NCBI GenBank assembly: GCA_905147135.1
Contig: LR990043.1
Span: forward strand, 3,755,057 to 3,819,056
Length of the DNA: 64,000 nucleotides
Direction of reading: 5' to 3'
From: Blastobasis lacticolella
Taxonomy: Eukaryota; Arthropoda; Insecta; Lepidoptera; Blastobasidae
Shown here: positions 55,526 to 64,000 of the stretch, one piece after another
Layout: each line of letters opens with the position of its first letter
How positions within the stretch are numbered: the first letter of the stretch is position 1
Notes under the pieces: model-generated
The model's database searches: none
What the model was told of the DNA's origin: nothing
What the model saw: the letters and a program-made list of their open reading frames with translations, nothing else
Translations under genes and position numbers: made by a program

Positions 55526-55750
55526 TCAACATTGTACATTAAACTCATCTAACAGTCTCTGAGCCGCTTCTTGCGTACGAGTGTCCTTCTTTGTGCAGGA
55601 GAGCAGGGTCCGAGCTGGACTGCCGCCATACAAGGCTATACAAGGCAAATTAAAGTCACCTACGATCGCGACGTAGTCCTCGTCATTATCTGTATATACT
55701 TTTGTGACAGAGTACATTGTGTATATGTATATCCTGGTCTGATTTGTCTC
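55526..55750 (-). pseudogene. LINE endonuclease fragment
   Basis: Frame on - contains YVAIVGDFNLP, the Asp/Asn motif of apurinic-type LINE endonucleases, followed by ALYGGSPARTLLSC and a run to 55,526. Short, with no other catalytic motif. It probably belongs to an R1- or Jockey-like element. Confidence 0.55.
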
Positions 55751-55842
55751 CCACGATATATGTTACACATGCATGGAAATTAGCATCTTAGTCTTAGTCC
55801 TAACAGTGACACGCACCTGCGGTTCTGCATTTTTATTACCTG

Positions 55843-56141
55843 TTTGGCGGTGCGGGGATAATATAGCCGCCAATGTTGGCAAGCGAAGTGGGGAGAAGGT
55901 GGAAAAGGGTAATTACCCACCTGGCCGGGTGTTGTGACCAGGGGACCAAGGGCTCGACAGTTGATCTTCGGACAGTTGATCGTCGGAAGTTATATGTATG
56001 CCGTGGAAGTTGGCACATTTCTCTAGCGCGATGTAGGATGGTTAGCGCCATCTATGTGCGGATGCTTGCCAACCTTGTGTTCGTGTACTCGTAATGTGAG
56101 TATCGTTGAGTTTCCCTAGTGGAGCGATAGATGTCGCTACA
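55843..56141 (-). mobile_element. LTR (3' LTR, - orientation) of miniature LTR retrotransposon
   Basis: 299-bp LTR. Read on -, it begins TGTAGCGACATCTATCGCTC and ends at 55,843. It differs from its partner at 56,443-56,727 by few substitutions plus a ~15-nt duplication ('gatcttcggacagtt', near 55,962). The polypurine tract CGGGAGGAGTAC lies immediately before it on - (56,142-56,153). CCTG at 55839-55842 and 56728-56731 is a 4-bp target duplication around the whole 885-bp element. Confidence 0.8.
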
Positions 56142-56442
56142 GTACTCCTCCCGGAGACTGGAGGTCGATACCGAAGCGAGAAACGCTGAAGCTGACGTAT
56201 GAAGCGTAGTCAGTCTGGCGATGCGGTGAGCAATGGCGTAGCTCTGGCGTGAGGTTGCGCTGTGAGCTGTGCCGAAGCGATGCTGTTCCCAAGTCTGCAG
56301 TGAGTCGAGACTGGGTGGGGACAGTGAGATGCCGCAGGTGAACGACCAGGAGGCACGCGTTGTGCCGACTATGGTCAAGGCTGTGACTGCTATGTGCGGG
56401 AGTCAGGTAGGGATGACATAAGGATCACGTCGGGGTCACCAC
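56142..56442 (-). mobile_element. Residual internal region with tRNA-Trp primer site
   Basis: Only ~300 bp remain between the LTRs. On -, the primer binding site TGGTGACCCCGACGTGA (56,425-56,441) sits one base after the 5' LTR and is complementary to the 3' end of insect tRNA-Trp (including CCA), as in the CsRn1-type Ty3/gypsy lineage. A polypurine tract stands at the other end. gag and pol are gone, so this is a TRIM-like derivative that could move only with help. Confidence 0.75.
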
Positions 56443-56727
56443 TTAGACGGTGTGGGGATAATATAGCCGCCAATGTTGGCAAGCGAAGATGGGGAGAAGG
56501 TGGAAAAGGGTAATTACCCACCTGGCCGGGTGTTGTGACCAGGGGACCAAGGGTCCGACAGTTGATCGTCGGAAGTTATATATTTGCCGTGGAAGTTGGC
56601 ACATTTCTCTAGCGCGATGTGGGATGGTTAGCGCCATCTATGTACGGATGCTTGCCAACCTTGTGTTCGTGTACTCGTTATGTGAGTATCGTTGAGTTTC
56701 CCTAGTGGAGCGATAGATGTCGCTACA
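56443..56727 (-). mobile_element. LTR (5' LTR, - orientation) of miniature LTR retrotransposon
   Basis: 285-bp partner LTR with the same ends (TGTAGCGACATC on -, 'ttagacggtgtggggataat' on +). The high identity between the two LTRs points to a fairly recent insertion. Confidence 0.8.
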
Positions 56728-56731
56728 CCTG

Positions 56732-57393
56732 CAACCTAAATGTATGAATTGTTGTAGATGTTTATAGGCGACACGACACGTTAAAATATGCACAAGGGTT
56801 GCATCAATTTTTATCTCCGAAGATTCAGTCTAAAATATGCACACAGTTGCATCAATCTTCTTCTATAAAAATCTCAAGCTGACGTAGTTGTTTAGCCAGT
56901 TTGCAAACAGTATTTTTCGGCCTGCTTTAACATTACCCAAGTGAAACAAGTGTTCCTGCCTGACAAAAGGTTATGTGGATAGACTCTTTTTTCTAACTGT
57001 TGTGCTTTATTAGTGTATTTTTTATAAATTCATTGTAGTAGCTAGCTTACCAATGGACTGAATAATCATAACCCATTACCCTGATTCTTTAGTTTTCTTT
57101 ATCCACTGAGTCCGCTACTGACCTCTAATTAGTTAAGCTTTATCAACTGAATCTGGTACTGACCGGTAAAAGGTTACGTTACAACGTACCAGTCACCATC
57201 AGGTGAACTGTCTTGGCTTGGGTTTAGAGGGACGTCATGTTTGAGAAAAACAGTTTTGAAATATAATATCGCTTACTTAATTGGCTGGTCTATGGCCTTT
57301 CCCGTTCTTTGTCACGTGCATCGAATGCGTAAAGACTAGCAAAATTGCTATAAAACATATAATTTTCTTTTCCAATAAGAGATGGAGACTCAA
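56732..57393. other. Non-coding AT-rich stretch
   Basis: A short direct repeat is visible ('aaaatatgcaca' with 'gttgcatcaa', near 56,783 and 56,834). I looked here for a following caspase exon (a WRN or GSWF motif on the - strand) and found none. Confidence 0.5.
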
Positions 57394-57401
57394 TTATTCA
57401 C

Positions 57402-57522
57402 CATCCACTGAGGATCTCATTATCAGGAAATCAGCATAGGCAGGCACCTCGAATTTGTTGCCATTCTTGGGGCCGTCGAACCTGAGCGAGACGCCTATAT
57501 CTACCATTTCACCCCTACACGC
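57402..57522 (-). pseudogene. Lone caspase exon (active-site region)
   Basis: Caspases are cysteine proteases of apoptosis and immunity. Read on -, after acceptor 'tactgttacag', the exon starts ACRGEMVDIGVSLRFD, which contains the CRG of the catalytic QAC(R/Q)G motif; the Gln would end the preceding exon. A short linker GPKNGNKFE follows where caspases are cleaved between subunits, then VPAYADFLIMRSSVDG, the start of the small subunit (compare P.HADFL..YST..GY). A GTGAAT donor follows at 57,401; read through, the frame stops at TAA 57,394. I find no neighbouring large-subunit or WRN/GSWF exon, so this is either an isolated relic or one exon of a gene broken up by the LINE and mariner insertions. 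Confidence 0.6.
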
Positions 57523-57609
57523 CTGTAACAGTAAATTATAGAACGATATAAAATTCAGGGAAAATTCACAGGTTTTAATTACTAAGTACTCTTTGGAGCG
57601 TCGAGAGCG

Positions 57610-57805
57610 ATGATTTTTTATTTTAAAAGTTCACTGTCTCCTCAAGAGTGCACCACTCGTTTTCAAAATGCTTTTGGGAGGGAAGCACCTCATTTGACCA
57701 CCGAAAAGGCATTGGTACGAATTTGATCGTGGCCGTGTTTCTCTCCATGATGAAATTCGTGAAGGTTGGCCCTTTGTGGCCGCTGGATTTCTCATAAACT
57801 CACCT
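57610..57805 (+). pseudogene. mariner transposase N-terminal fragment
   Basis: On +, ECTTRFQNAFGREAPHLTT and then, after a 1-base frameshift, WYEFDRGRVSLHDEIREG with WPFVAAG follow the helix-turn-helix region of mariner transposases (W..F..GR.SL.DE.REG.P). One internal stop and frameshift. The DDE catalytic part is missing because the LINE RT sequence abuts at about 57,800. Confidence 0.75.
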
Positions 57806-58560
57806 GCTGGCAGCCGACCGCGGAGTGCAGGAGGTGGCCCTTGTGTACAAGGTTGGTGGGCTCCTTGTAACACTGCCACAAAAATTTATATGCGGCCGGC
57901 AATTTAGTACGAATTTGATCCAGCAAGGCGCCCCTGTCTACAGAATTTAATGCGTTCTTTACATCTACCTTCAGCAAAACCTCACCGCCGTCATTCATAA
58001 GGGACGTACTAAGGGCATGGACGGTGGCTTCAACCACCTTTCGTGCCAAAACCGAGCTGGAGGGGCTGAAAATAATCTTTAAGGCTAGGGGCGGCGAATC
58101 TACAACAAAGCTTGGCTGTCAGGCGTCGGTAGGTGGTGCCAACTGCAATGGGCCTAATGCCCCCGTCCTTTTTATTTAAAGCGATTAGATTGGCACCAAA
58201 TAGAGTATCTATTACAAAACTAACTACCGCGCCTGACAGCATAAGGTTCAAGAGCCCCGTAATAGCGTTTAAAAGAATATCTTCAGCCTCACCAGCGCAG
58301 CTCAAAAGGTCCTTTAGGTGCTGCGGGGTCAGGCCATCTATGCCACCCGCCGAGCCGTTAGGGAATGAATAAACGGCTTGGCGGACGGCATCGGCTGAAA
58401 TTTGCAGCGCGGGATCCGCAGCACTAGGGGCATCTGGCAAGCGAAGATCTGCCGAAGGTACAGGGTGTTTAGAACGTAGGCCGGCCAACGTCTCGGGCGT
58501 GTCGGAGGCAAAGGTGTCGCTGGAAAAAAGGATCCTAGCAGCTCCTTTAATATCACCGCC
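57792..58560 (-). pseudogene. LINE reverse transcriptase fragment, clade unassigned
   Basis: On -, reading from about 58,556: GDIKGAARILFSSDTFAS, then SFPNGSAGGIDGLTPQHLKD, then LIALNKKDGGIRPIAVGTTY, QLGFGTKGG, a frameshift near 58,045, then EVLLKVDVKNALNSVDRGAL (RT motif A with Asp) and AVGCQQ. The FPPGS.GG.DGL and KKDGG.RPIAVG words belong to a non-LTR RT group found in many invertebrates. The YADD box is absent because the copy is truncated by the mariner piece. Confidence 0.7.
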
Positions 58561-58569
58561 GTTTATTTT

Positions 58570-59275
58570 ATTCTACATGTTGAAATATACTCGTATATCC
58601 TAAAGTGAACATACTCGCCAGGCTTGGCACATTACAAATCTTTAGTAGATTTAAGTGCCTGAACTAATTGATTTGTCATATTTGTTGTTATGTCTAACTT
58701 AAATAAATAATAATAAATATGAAGAAAAACGGTGTCCTTTGACGGTAATGGGGGAGACAGGATGTGAACAGTTATTTTTTATGCAAGATGTCAATGAATT
58801 TGTATTGTTTGGCTATTCAATATATATATTAATAGCCTTTGTAATCTATAAAAAAAAAATTAAAATTTGAAATTTTTGCAAATTGAGAAATATTTTGGTA
58901 AACGAAAATATTTTGATGCTAACAGCTAACTATCCTTTTATAATTCCTGTAGGTACCTATTTATTTATTAAGCAATAAAGAGTTTACATACACGAATTGA
59001 CAATGAAACTTACTGAAAACGTTAGAGGAGTTTTATTGCGTAATTTGAACGATAAATAAAGTAGTAAATACCTTAAAGACGATCTTCAATATTAAAACAA
59101 CTTTAAATCTACCCGAAAAGTGAAGACTGGCCTAGACTGGCTGTACGCAGCTAGCAAATTAAAAAGATAATTGGAGTGCGTTACACAACTTGTAAACCGA
59201 CATAAAAGTAATACATAGAATTAACCAATATGAAATTATTCTCAATGTATTTGATTAATGGTGGTGTGTGGTGCC
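58570..59275. other. Non-coding AT-rich stretch
   Basis: No frame or element recognised. 'aatatatatattaatagcctttgtaatct' near 58,811-58,841 recurs at the extreme right of the window (63,973-64,000), and 'ttctacatgttgaa' occurs both at 58,571 and 63,953, so the two stretches may share an old repeat. Confidence 0.5.
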
Positions 59276-59412
59276 GCCACCCAAAATAATAGCACCACCC
59301 CATCTCTTCCCGTGGGTGTCGTAAGAGGCGACTAAGGGAATAAGAAAGATGGGCAGCAGCATCTTTCTGGGTACTGCGATCGCCAACCCGCCAGCCAAGC
59401 GTGGCGATTATG
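59276..59412 (-). mobile_element. Interspersed repeat, 'acagtccactgcag' family, reversed
   Basis: 'gcaccaccccatctcttccc', 'gtgggtgtcgtaagaggcga', 'agatgggcagcagcatcttt' and 'ccaacccgccagccaagcgt' are the reverse complement of the block at 18,530-18,755. It abuts the RTE pseudogene with no gap. Confidence 0.7.
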
Positions 59413-59435
59413 ACTAGACTAGCGTTAAAATTGGC

Positions 59436-60880
59436 AGTGATCACCGCTTGGTAAGAGGCACATTGAATATTAATCCCCAGCTGGAAAGATCGAGATTGAT
59501 GAGGGCCACGCTCCGGCCTATACCCATCCAAATCCAAAACCCCGAGAGCTTTCAACTCGAATTACAAAATCGCTTCGGGTGCCTAGGAGAGTGCGTCGAC
59601 GTGGACGACTATAATAACAGGTTCGTGGAAACTGTCTATACGGTTGGGTCAAAGTTTTATAAAGCCTGCCGTACAAACAGAACAAACAAAATCTCTGACG
59701 ATACCCTCAAACTCATCGAAGAAAGACGCGGAATGACTCTGCAATCCCCTGACGATGTCTCTCAATTTAGGCGACTTAATCGACAGATCTTCAAGTCTCT
59801 GACTCGCGACATACGCCGCTTCAATACTACTAATATTGAGGCGGCAATCGAGCGGAACAAAGGCTCTAAAGTCTTTGCGAGAGATCTGTCGATTCGAAAG
59901 AGCCAGTTGACGAGACTGAAAACGGATGACGGCAGAGTTGTTTCGACCAAGTCCGAGGTTTTGAGGGAAGTCGAGAGGTTCTATGGACAGTTATACACGA
60001 CAACACGGGCACCTGTTACCAGTATGGCAAAAGACCCCAGAGCCAAGTTGACCCAACACTACCCCGAAGATATCCCGGACATCAGCCTGTACGAGATAGT
60101 ATGGCTCTCAAACAGCTTAAGAACAACAAGGCGCCGGGTGATGATGAAATTACGGCTGAGCTTCTGAAAGCTGGTGGCAAACCTGTGCTTAAGACCCTTC
60201 AGAAGCTGTTCAAAGCATGGCACAGAAGCATAGTGATATTGTTCTTTAAGAAAGGTGATAAGGCTCTCTTGAAGAACTTCAGACCAATATCGCTGCTGTT
60301 TTCGAGAGTCATTACGAATCGTTTCGCACGCAGGTTTGATGACTTCTAGCCTCCCGAACAAGCCGGATTCCAAAAAGGTTTTAGTACCATAGACCACATA
60401 CATACGCTGCGGCAGGTTATATAGAAGACCGAAGAGTATAACCAGCCATTATGCTTGGCGTTTGTGGACAATGAGAAAGCCTTCGATTCAATCGAAACTG
60501 GGGCGATGCTTCAGTCTCTACAGCGGTGCCAAATTTACTATCGATATATCGAAGCACTGAAGTGTTTGTTCGAGAACACCACGATGTCAGTTCGTCTTGA
60601 CATTCCATTCACGACACATTCACGTGTCGTTAAAGGAATGCTCAAAATGCTATATGCATTATATAAGACATGGGTAAAAAATATCCATACATTTTATTAC
60701 TAACACATCGAACACAAGTTCTATTAGACCGAATGAAGAGAAACAGGAAAGCGGATACTGGCAGAAGCCAAGATTGACCGCTCGAATGATGAAGATGGCA
60801 GGATAGGTCCTGATAATAGGTAGACTAACCAGACCTGGCAAAGGCTGGGATAAGCGATAGGACGATGATGATGAATAGGT
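59436..60880 (+). pseudogene. RTE-clade LINE pseudogene (endonuclease tail plus RT)
   Basis: Starts within the endonuclease C-terminus (SDHRLVRGTLNI, the conserved SDH motif). A ~200-codon spacer region follows (CLGECVDVDDYNNRFVETVY and on). A frame change near 60,100 then gives RT blocks KQLKNNKAPGDDEITAELLK, AWHRSIVILFFKKGDKA (written here without the ~9 residues usually before AW), NFRPISLL and AFVDNEKAFDSIE (motif A Asp). It matches RTE elements of Lepidoptera. Frameshifts, a stop at 60,347 and a missing YADD region make it inactive. The 3' end is the 'aaggctgggataagcgatag' and 'gatgatgatga' tail near 60,840-60,880. Confidence 0.8.
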
Positions 60881-61057
60881 AGACCAATCCTTTCCATTCA
60901 CAGGTAGCAGGTACGAGACCACTAATATCATAGAGGATCGACCTCTGCGACCAGCTAGGATTTCCAGAAAATTACCAAAGGCATTTTCTGTTGTGCGTTT
61001 TCAAGACGATCCACAACCCGCCAGACAAGTGTGGGTGGTGTGGCGAAATCCTCCATT

Positions 61058-61570
61058 AATTTTTTTTTTTTATGTTATGCGGCAGACAAACAGGCAAGCG
61101 GGCCACCTGATGGAAAGTGGTCACCGCCGCCTATGGACATCAGCAACACCAGGGGAGTCACTGATGCGTTGCCCGCCTCTGAAGAGACCTCTAATATACC
61201 TCTTGAACGATCCCATGTCATAGTCCAAAGGAAACACTGTGGCTGGGAGCTCATTCCACATCCGAATCGTACGAGCGAGAAACGTTCTTTCGAACCTTCG
61301 CGTCGTGACCAACAGAGGGTCTACGTAGTGAGGATGAGTACCAAGCCCACTGCAGGTGGTGCGATGGCGGAATTGTGCTGTGGGCACTAGATCGAAAAGT
61401 TCCTCGGAACACTCCCCATTGTACAGCCGATAGAACACACACAGGGAGCCAAAGTCCCTTCGGTTTGCCAGTGGTTCCAACTTGCGTGTTAGTATGGGAT
61501 CATCGACAATTCGTACGGCGCGTCTCTGTACGGAGTCCAGAGGATTAATGTAGGGGAGGCTCAAGTTGAA
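61058..61570 (-). pseudogene. Jockey-clade LINE, RT C-terminus and 3' tail
   Basis: On -, the frame from 61,564 reads LDSVQRRAVRIVDDPILTRK, GSLCVFYRLYNGECSEELFD, FLARTIRMWNELPATVFP and YDMGSFKRYIRGLFRG, the C-terminal region of Jockey-type elements. The 3' UTR has the 'ccacctgatggaaagtggtc' word (on +), and a poly(A) appears as T-run 61,059-61,071. It is 5'-truncated at about 61,570 and looks relatively young, because the frame is uninterrupted. Confidence 0.8.
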
Positions 61571-61571
61571 C

Positions 61572-62079
61572 AGTAATCATATAATAATAATAAAGTTTAT
61601 TAAATCTTGTGAAATACATTTCAATTTTAGATGTAAAAAACACGTAAAAGGTAAAAATAAAACATATTTTTTTGCCTGAGCTAGGATAATATGATACCCT
61701 GTGTTTCAGGCATGAAATTACAGATCTTAAATTAACAAAGAATGGTTTTCTATACATTTAAAATAATCACTAGCAAAATATGACGAACTACACATATATG
61801 ATATCATAAATTAACTTAGAAACTAAAAGTAGGTAATATTTTTATTATAAAAGATATTCGCGTCAGCAAAAAGATGCTATACTGGCAAAGAATATGTTCG
61901 TTATGTGCATGTTTGCACTTTAGGCATCTTATGATTTAAGATTAGTGGGACAGCGCGCGGTTTTGCGGGGTTAGTAACAAATATAGGAACTATCTACCTA
62001 TAACATAATGTAAAAATTAAAAATAACAAATTAACTTTTAAACTAATATCTATCAATGCTTATCATTTGTTTGGCGCCC
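61572..62079 (-). mobile_element. 3' region of the R1-like element
   Basis: On -, this AT-rich stretch follows the zinc-knuckle frame and ends in an 'aataaactttattattatta'-type tail (61,578-61,605 on +). No ORF2 is present, so the element appears to be an ORF1-plus-tail derivative. It may instead be two adjacent fragments. Confidence 0.45.
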
Positions 62080-63277
62080 TCATAATCTATTGTAAGTATT
62101 TATATATCTCTTCTCGGCCATTAGCTTAGCGGGGCACTCAGTGGCACCCGTATTATGGTTGCTCGGCTTTTTGAAGCGCGAGCACGTTGCGCATTTTGGA
62201 GGCTCCGCTTTCTTTGTGCACTCGTTTATTGAGTGACCTAGATCACCGTAATGGCCGCACGTGATGTCCGTCTGACGACAAGTCTTAGCTGCGTGCCCAT
62301 ACTGCTGACACTTATAGCACCTGGTGACAAGAGTGAAGTCTCTGACAGGGCAGGAAGACCACTTCACGAATACTCTATCTTGAGTTATAGGTAAGCTTAC
62401 GTATAAGAGCAGGTACTTCTATTATGTAATTGCAGGTCTCAGCATCCTTTCTTCCCGGTTTATGGCTTAACTTAACGGATGTTAAAAAGGTCTCAAGTGT
62501 CATATCAATCTTATCGGCCAGGTTTTAATGAAAGATGCATTTGATGACTTCGGGCTCTTGCATGTCGATGCACGGGACGACGGGTACTCCGATAACTACA
62601 ATTCTCGGCTTGCGTTTGTTGGGTTCATCTACAGTGAGACCAGAGGATGTCAGCTGGATAGACTGTTTTAGCTTCTCAACGTCGCTTTTGTTGTCAGTGC
62701 TGATTATGACCCCGCCATTCTTCGTCTTGCGTAAACCTCTCACGTGTAGTTTCATTTCTTCCGGACGTATGAGTTTTTGGACAAGTGATTTGATTTCTGC
62801 GCTTGACTGCTGTTTGTTGTCTGGATAAATGGCGCTCACCTAAGTGGGCTTGATAAAGTCCTTTTCCCTTTTTTTAACCATATCAGCGAAAGAAGCCCTA
62901 CCTGCAGGCTGTGAGAACTCCCCAATGCTGTGCTTTAGCTCTTGAAGTTGCTATGATAGGTCGAGTTTATCTTGTAAAGTTTCAAGACTGAGATACACTT
63001 GAGCTGCATTTTTCTTAAGAGCTTGGTACTGTGCAGCCATTTGCGAGGTCCCTTTACCAATCTTCCTGCACAAGTTGTTTATTCTCAGCTTCTGATCAGT
63101 ATTTAGCTTCCCTTCAGCTGATATAGCGCAAACTTCGTTCAGGTACTGTTCAATCGACTGCATCCAGTGTTGTATCTCAGGCGTCGACACAATTTCAACA
63201 GTTTCCTCCACGGCACGTCGTGGAGTGCAGGGCACAGGAAGGAGACGAGGAGGGCTGCGCCCCATTAAACGTTCCAT
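62080..63277 (-). pseudogene. R1-like LINE ORF1 (gag-like, CCHC zinc knuckles)
   Basis: On -, it starts MERLMGRSPPRLLPVPCTPR. The first ~108 codons end at an in-frame stop (62,951). The same frame continues past a second stop to 62,525, with KLHVRGLRKTKNGGVIISTD and PRIVVIGVPVVPC. A frameshift then leads to the zinc-knuckle part at 62,367: CYKCQQYGHAAKTC (intact C-x2-C-x4-H-x4-C), a second knuckle CGHYGDLGHSINEC in which one Cys is Tyr, and a third CATCSRFKKPSNHN. The frame ends RYINTYNRL. This is ORF1 of an R1/Waldo-like non-LTR element with two stops and a frameshift. Confidence 0.75.
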
Positions 63278-63642
63278 TTTGTTTTAATAAATAGCACGAA
63301 ATTTTATTTTGAATAAAAGAAAAACCGCATTATAATATTCACAAATTGTCACAAATAATTTAGTTTGGCACTTTATTATTGAGGACGATAAAAAAAACGA
63401 GGTCACGATTCCGCAAATCATTACTTAATTAAATATTAGACACGTCCGAACCGAACGGGGCCATCTCAAAGATGAAGTGGACTGGTCCTGTTAAGTACAT
63501 CGCCCTGCACTACACACGGAAGAGACGTTAGGCCCTCTAGTATTACCGCCCAACACTGGGGTTCCTATGGTAGGATGTATAAAATTATAGGGTAAATCAT
63601 ATTATTTTCAACATGTTTCATCATTTCATCATTTCGACGACC
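63278..63642. other. R1-like LINE leader and flank
   Basis: 63,395-63,470 ('acgattccgcaaatcattac', 'ttagacacgtccgaaccgaa') matches the LINE leader at 55,440-55,510. The rest shows no feature. Confidence 0.45.
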
Positions 63643-63790
63643 TGAGTGGTTCAGTGGTCAACATGTCGGTCTGCTACGCAAGAGGTCCCGGGATCGATTC
63701 CCGGCCGGGCAGAAATTGAAATGATGAATTATAATTTCTGTTACGGGTCTGGGTGTTCTATGTATAATAAGTATGTATTTAAAACGGGAA
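63643..63790 (+). mobile_element. tRNA-derived SINE
   Basis: The head carries a pol III A box (TGGTTCAGTGGT, about 63,647-63,658) and B box (GGGATCGATTCC, about 63,691-63,702). A body 'gaaatgatgaattataattt' and 'gtctgggtgttctatgtata' is followed by 'atgtatttaaaa'. The acceptor-stem halves do not pair, so it is not a working tRNA gene. Confidence 0.75.
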
Positions 63791-64000
63791 TGGGAACGGG
63801 TGTCCGACTGAAAAGCTACAAAACGTGTCGTAAAAAGAATACCCTGCGGGGCGAGGATTGCTGTTGCTCAGACCCTCGCGCGGGACATTCAAAGTGCAAC
63901 AACCAAGAACGACACGCATAGCTGGGAGCACCTTCTTACATTCCCATACCGCATTCTACATGTTGAAGATTAAATATATATATCAATAGCCTTTGTAATC
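63791..64000. other. Right edge of the window
   Basis: GC-moderate stretch with no recognised element. Its last ~45 bases resemble 58,571-58,841, as noted there. Confidence 0.4.

Noticed and set aside
57640..57760. - strand frame containing IKFVPMPFRWSNEVLPSQ, which first looked like a second exon of the caspase gene
   Set aside because: The + strand of the same DNA encodes a mariner helix-turn-helix segment (WYEFDRGRVSLHDEIREG), so the - strand reading is a shadow.
63645..63720. Possible tRNA gene
   Set aside because: A and B boxes are present but the acceptor stem does not pair, and a SINE body follows; called a tRNA-derived SINE.
1..64000. CRISPR arrays, bacterial operons, integrated viral genes
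   Set aside because: Nothing of this kind was seen; repeats are transposon-derived and the genes are spliced and insect-like.

Overview
The window looks like nuclear DNA of a moth or butterfly (Lepidoptera). It is AT-rich, with intron-rich genes and short interspersed repeats of a lepidopteran type: 'gatgcccctggtattgcaagc' tails, 'acgacacccacgggaagagatggggtggtgc' blocks, RTE-type '(gat)n' tails and a tRNA-headed SINE. No bacterial or viral gene organisation is present. Family names are from my own recognition of translated motifs; no database search was run.

Left part (1-25,960, + strand): the 3' two thirds of skywalker/TBC1D24, a TBC Rab-GAP plus TLDc gene. Eight successive coding exons (2307-23282) join in frame and end at a TAG; the first ~150-180 residues must lie upstream of the window. 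The penultimate coding position is occupied by two homologous exons, 22396-22527 and 22574-22780. They share splice phase and are separated by only 46 nt, and three GCATG motifs lie 40-55 nt upstream. This looks like a mutually exclusive exon pair that changes the TLDc domain. The introns hold retroposon tails, MITEs, a perfect 24-bp hairpin and a P-like element that keeps only a THAP DNA-binding domain.

Middle (26,000-40,400): intronless saal1 on the - strand (27371-28654), then a transposon-dense tract. It contains a 136-bp MITE with TTA target duplications, and two ~860-bp elements in opposite orientation, each with its own perfect 8-bp target duplication. It also contains a PIF/Harbinger-like element interrupted by a 3.1-kb CR1/Jockey-like LINE whose empty site survives in a sister copy. 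A small unrecognised spliced gene (111 aa, three exons, 39655-40235) follows.

Right part (40,500-64,000): relics and a head-to-tail array of the Harbinger-like element (44,230-49,967), a large foldback tract (50,230-51,205), then a graveyard of retroelements. These include R1-like ORF1 fragments, an internally deleted LTR element that keeps both LTRs plus a tRNA-Trp primer site, a mariner fragment, a LINE RT of unassigned clade, an RTE pseudogene, a Jockey 3' end and a tRNA-SINE. One lone exon with the caspase active-site motif lies at 57402-57522 on the - strand.

Only sky, saal1 and probably the 111-aa gene look like functional host genes. Nearly everything else that is recognisable is mobile DNA or its debris.
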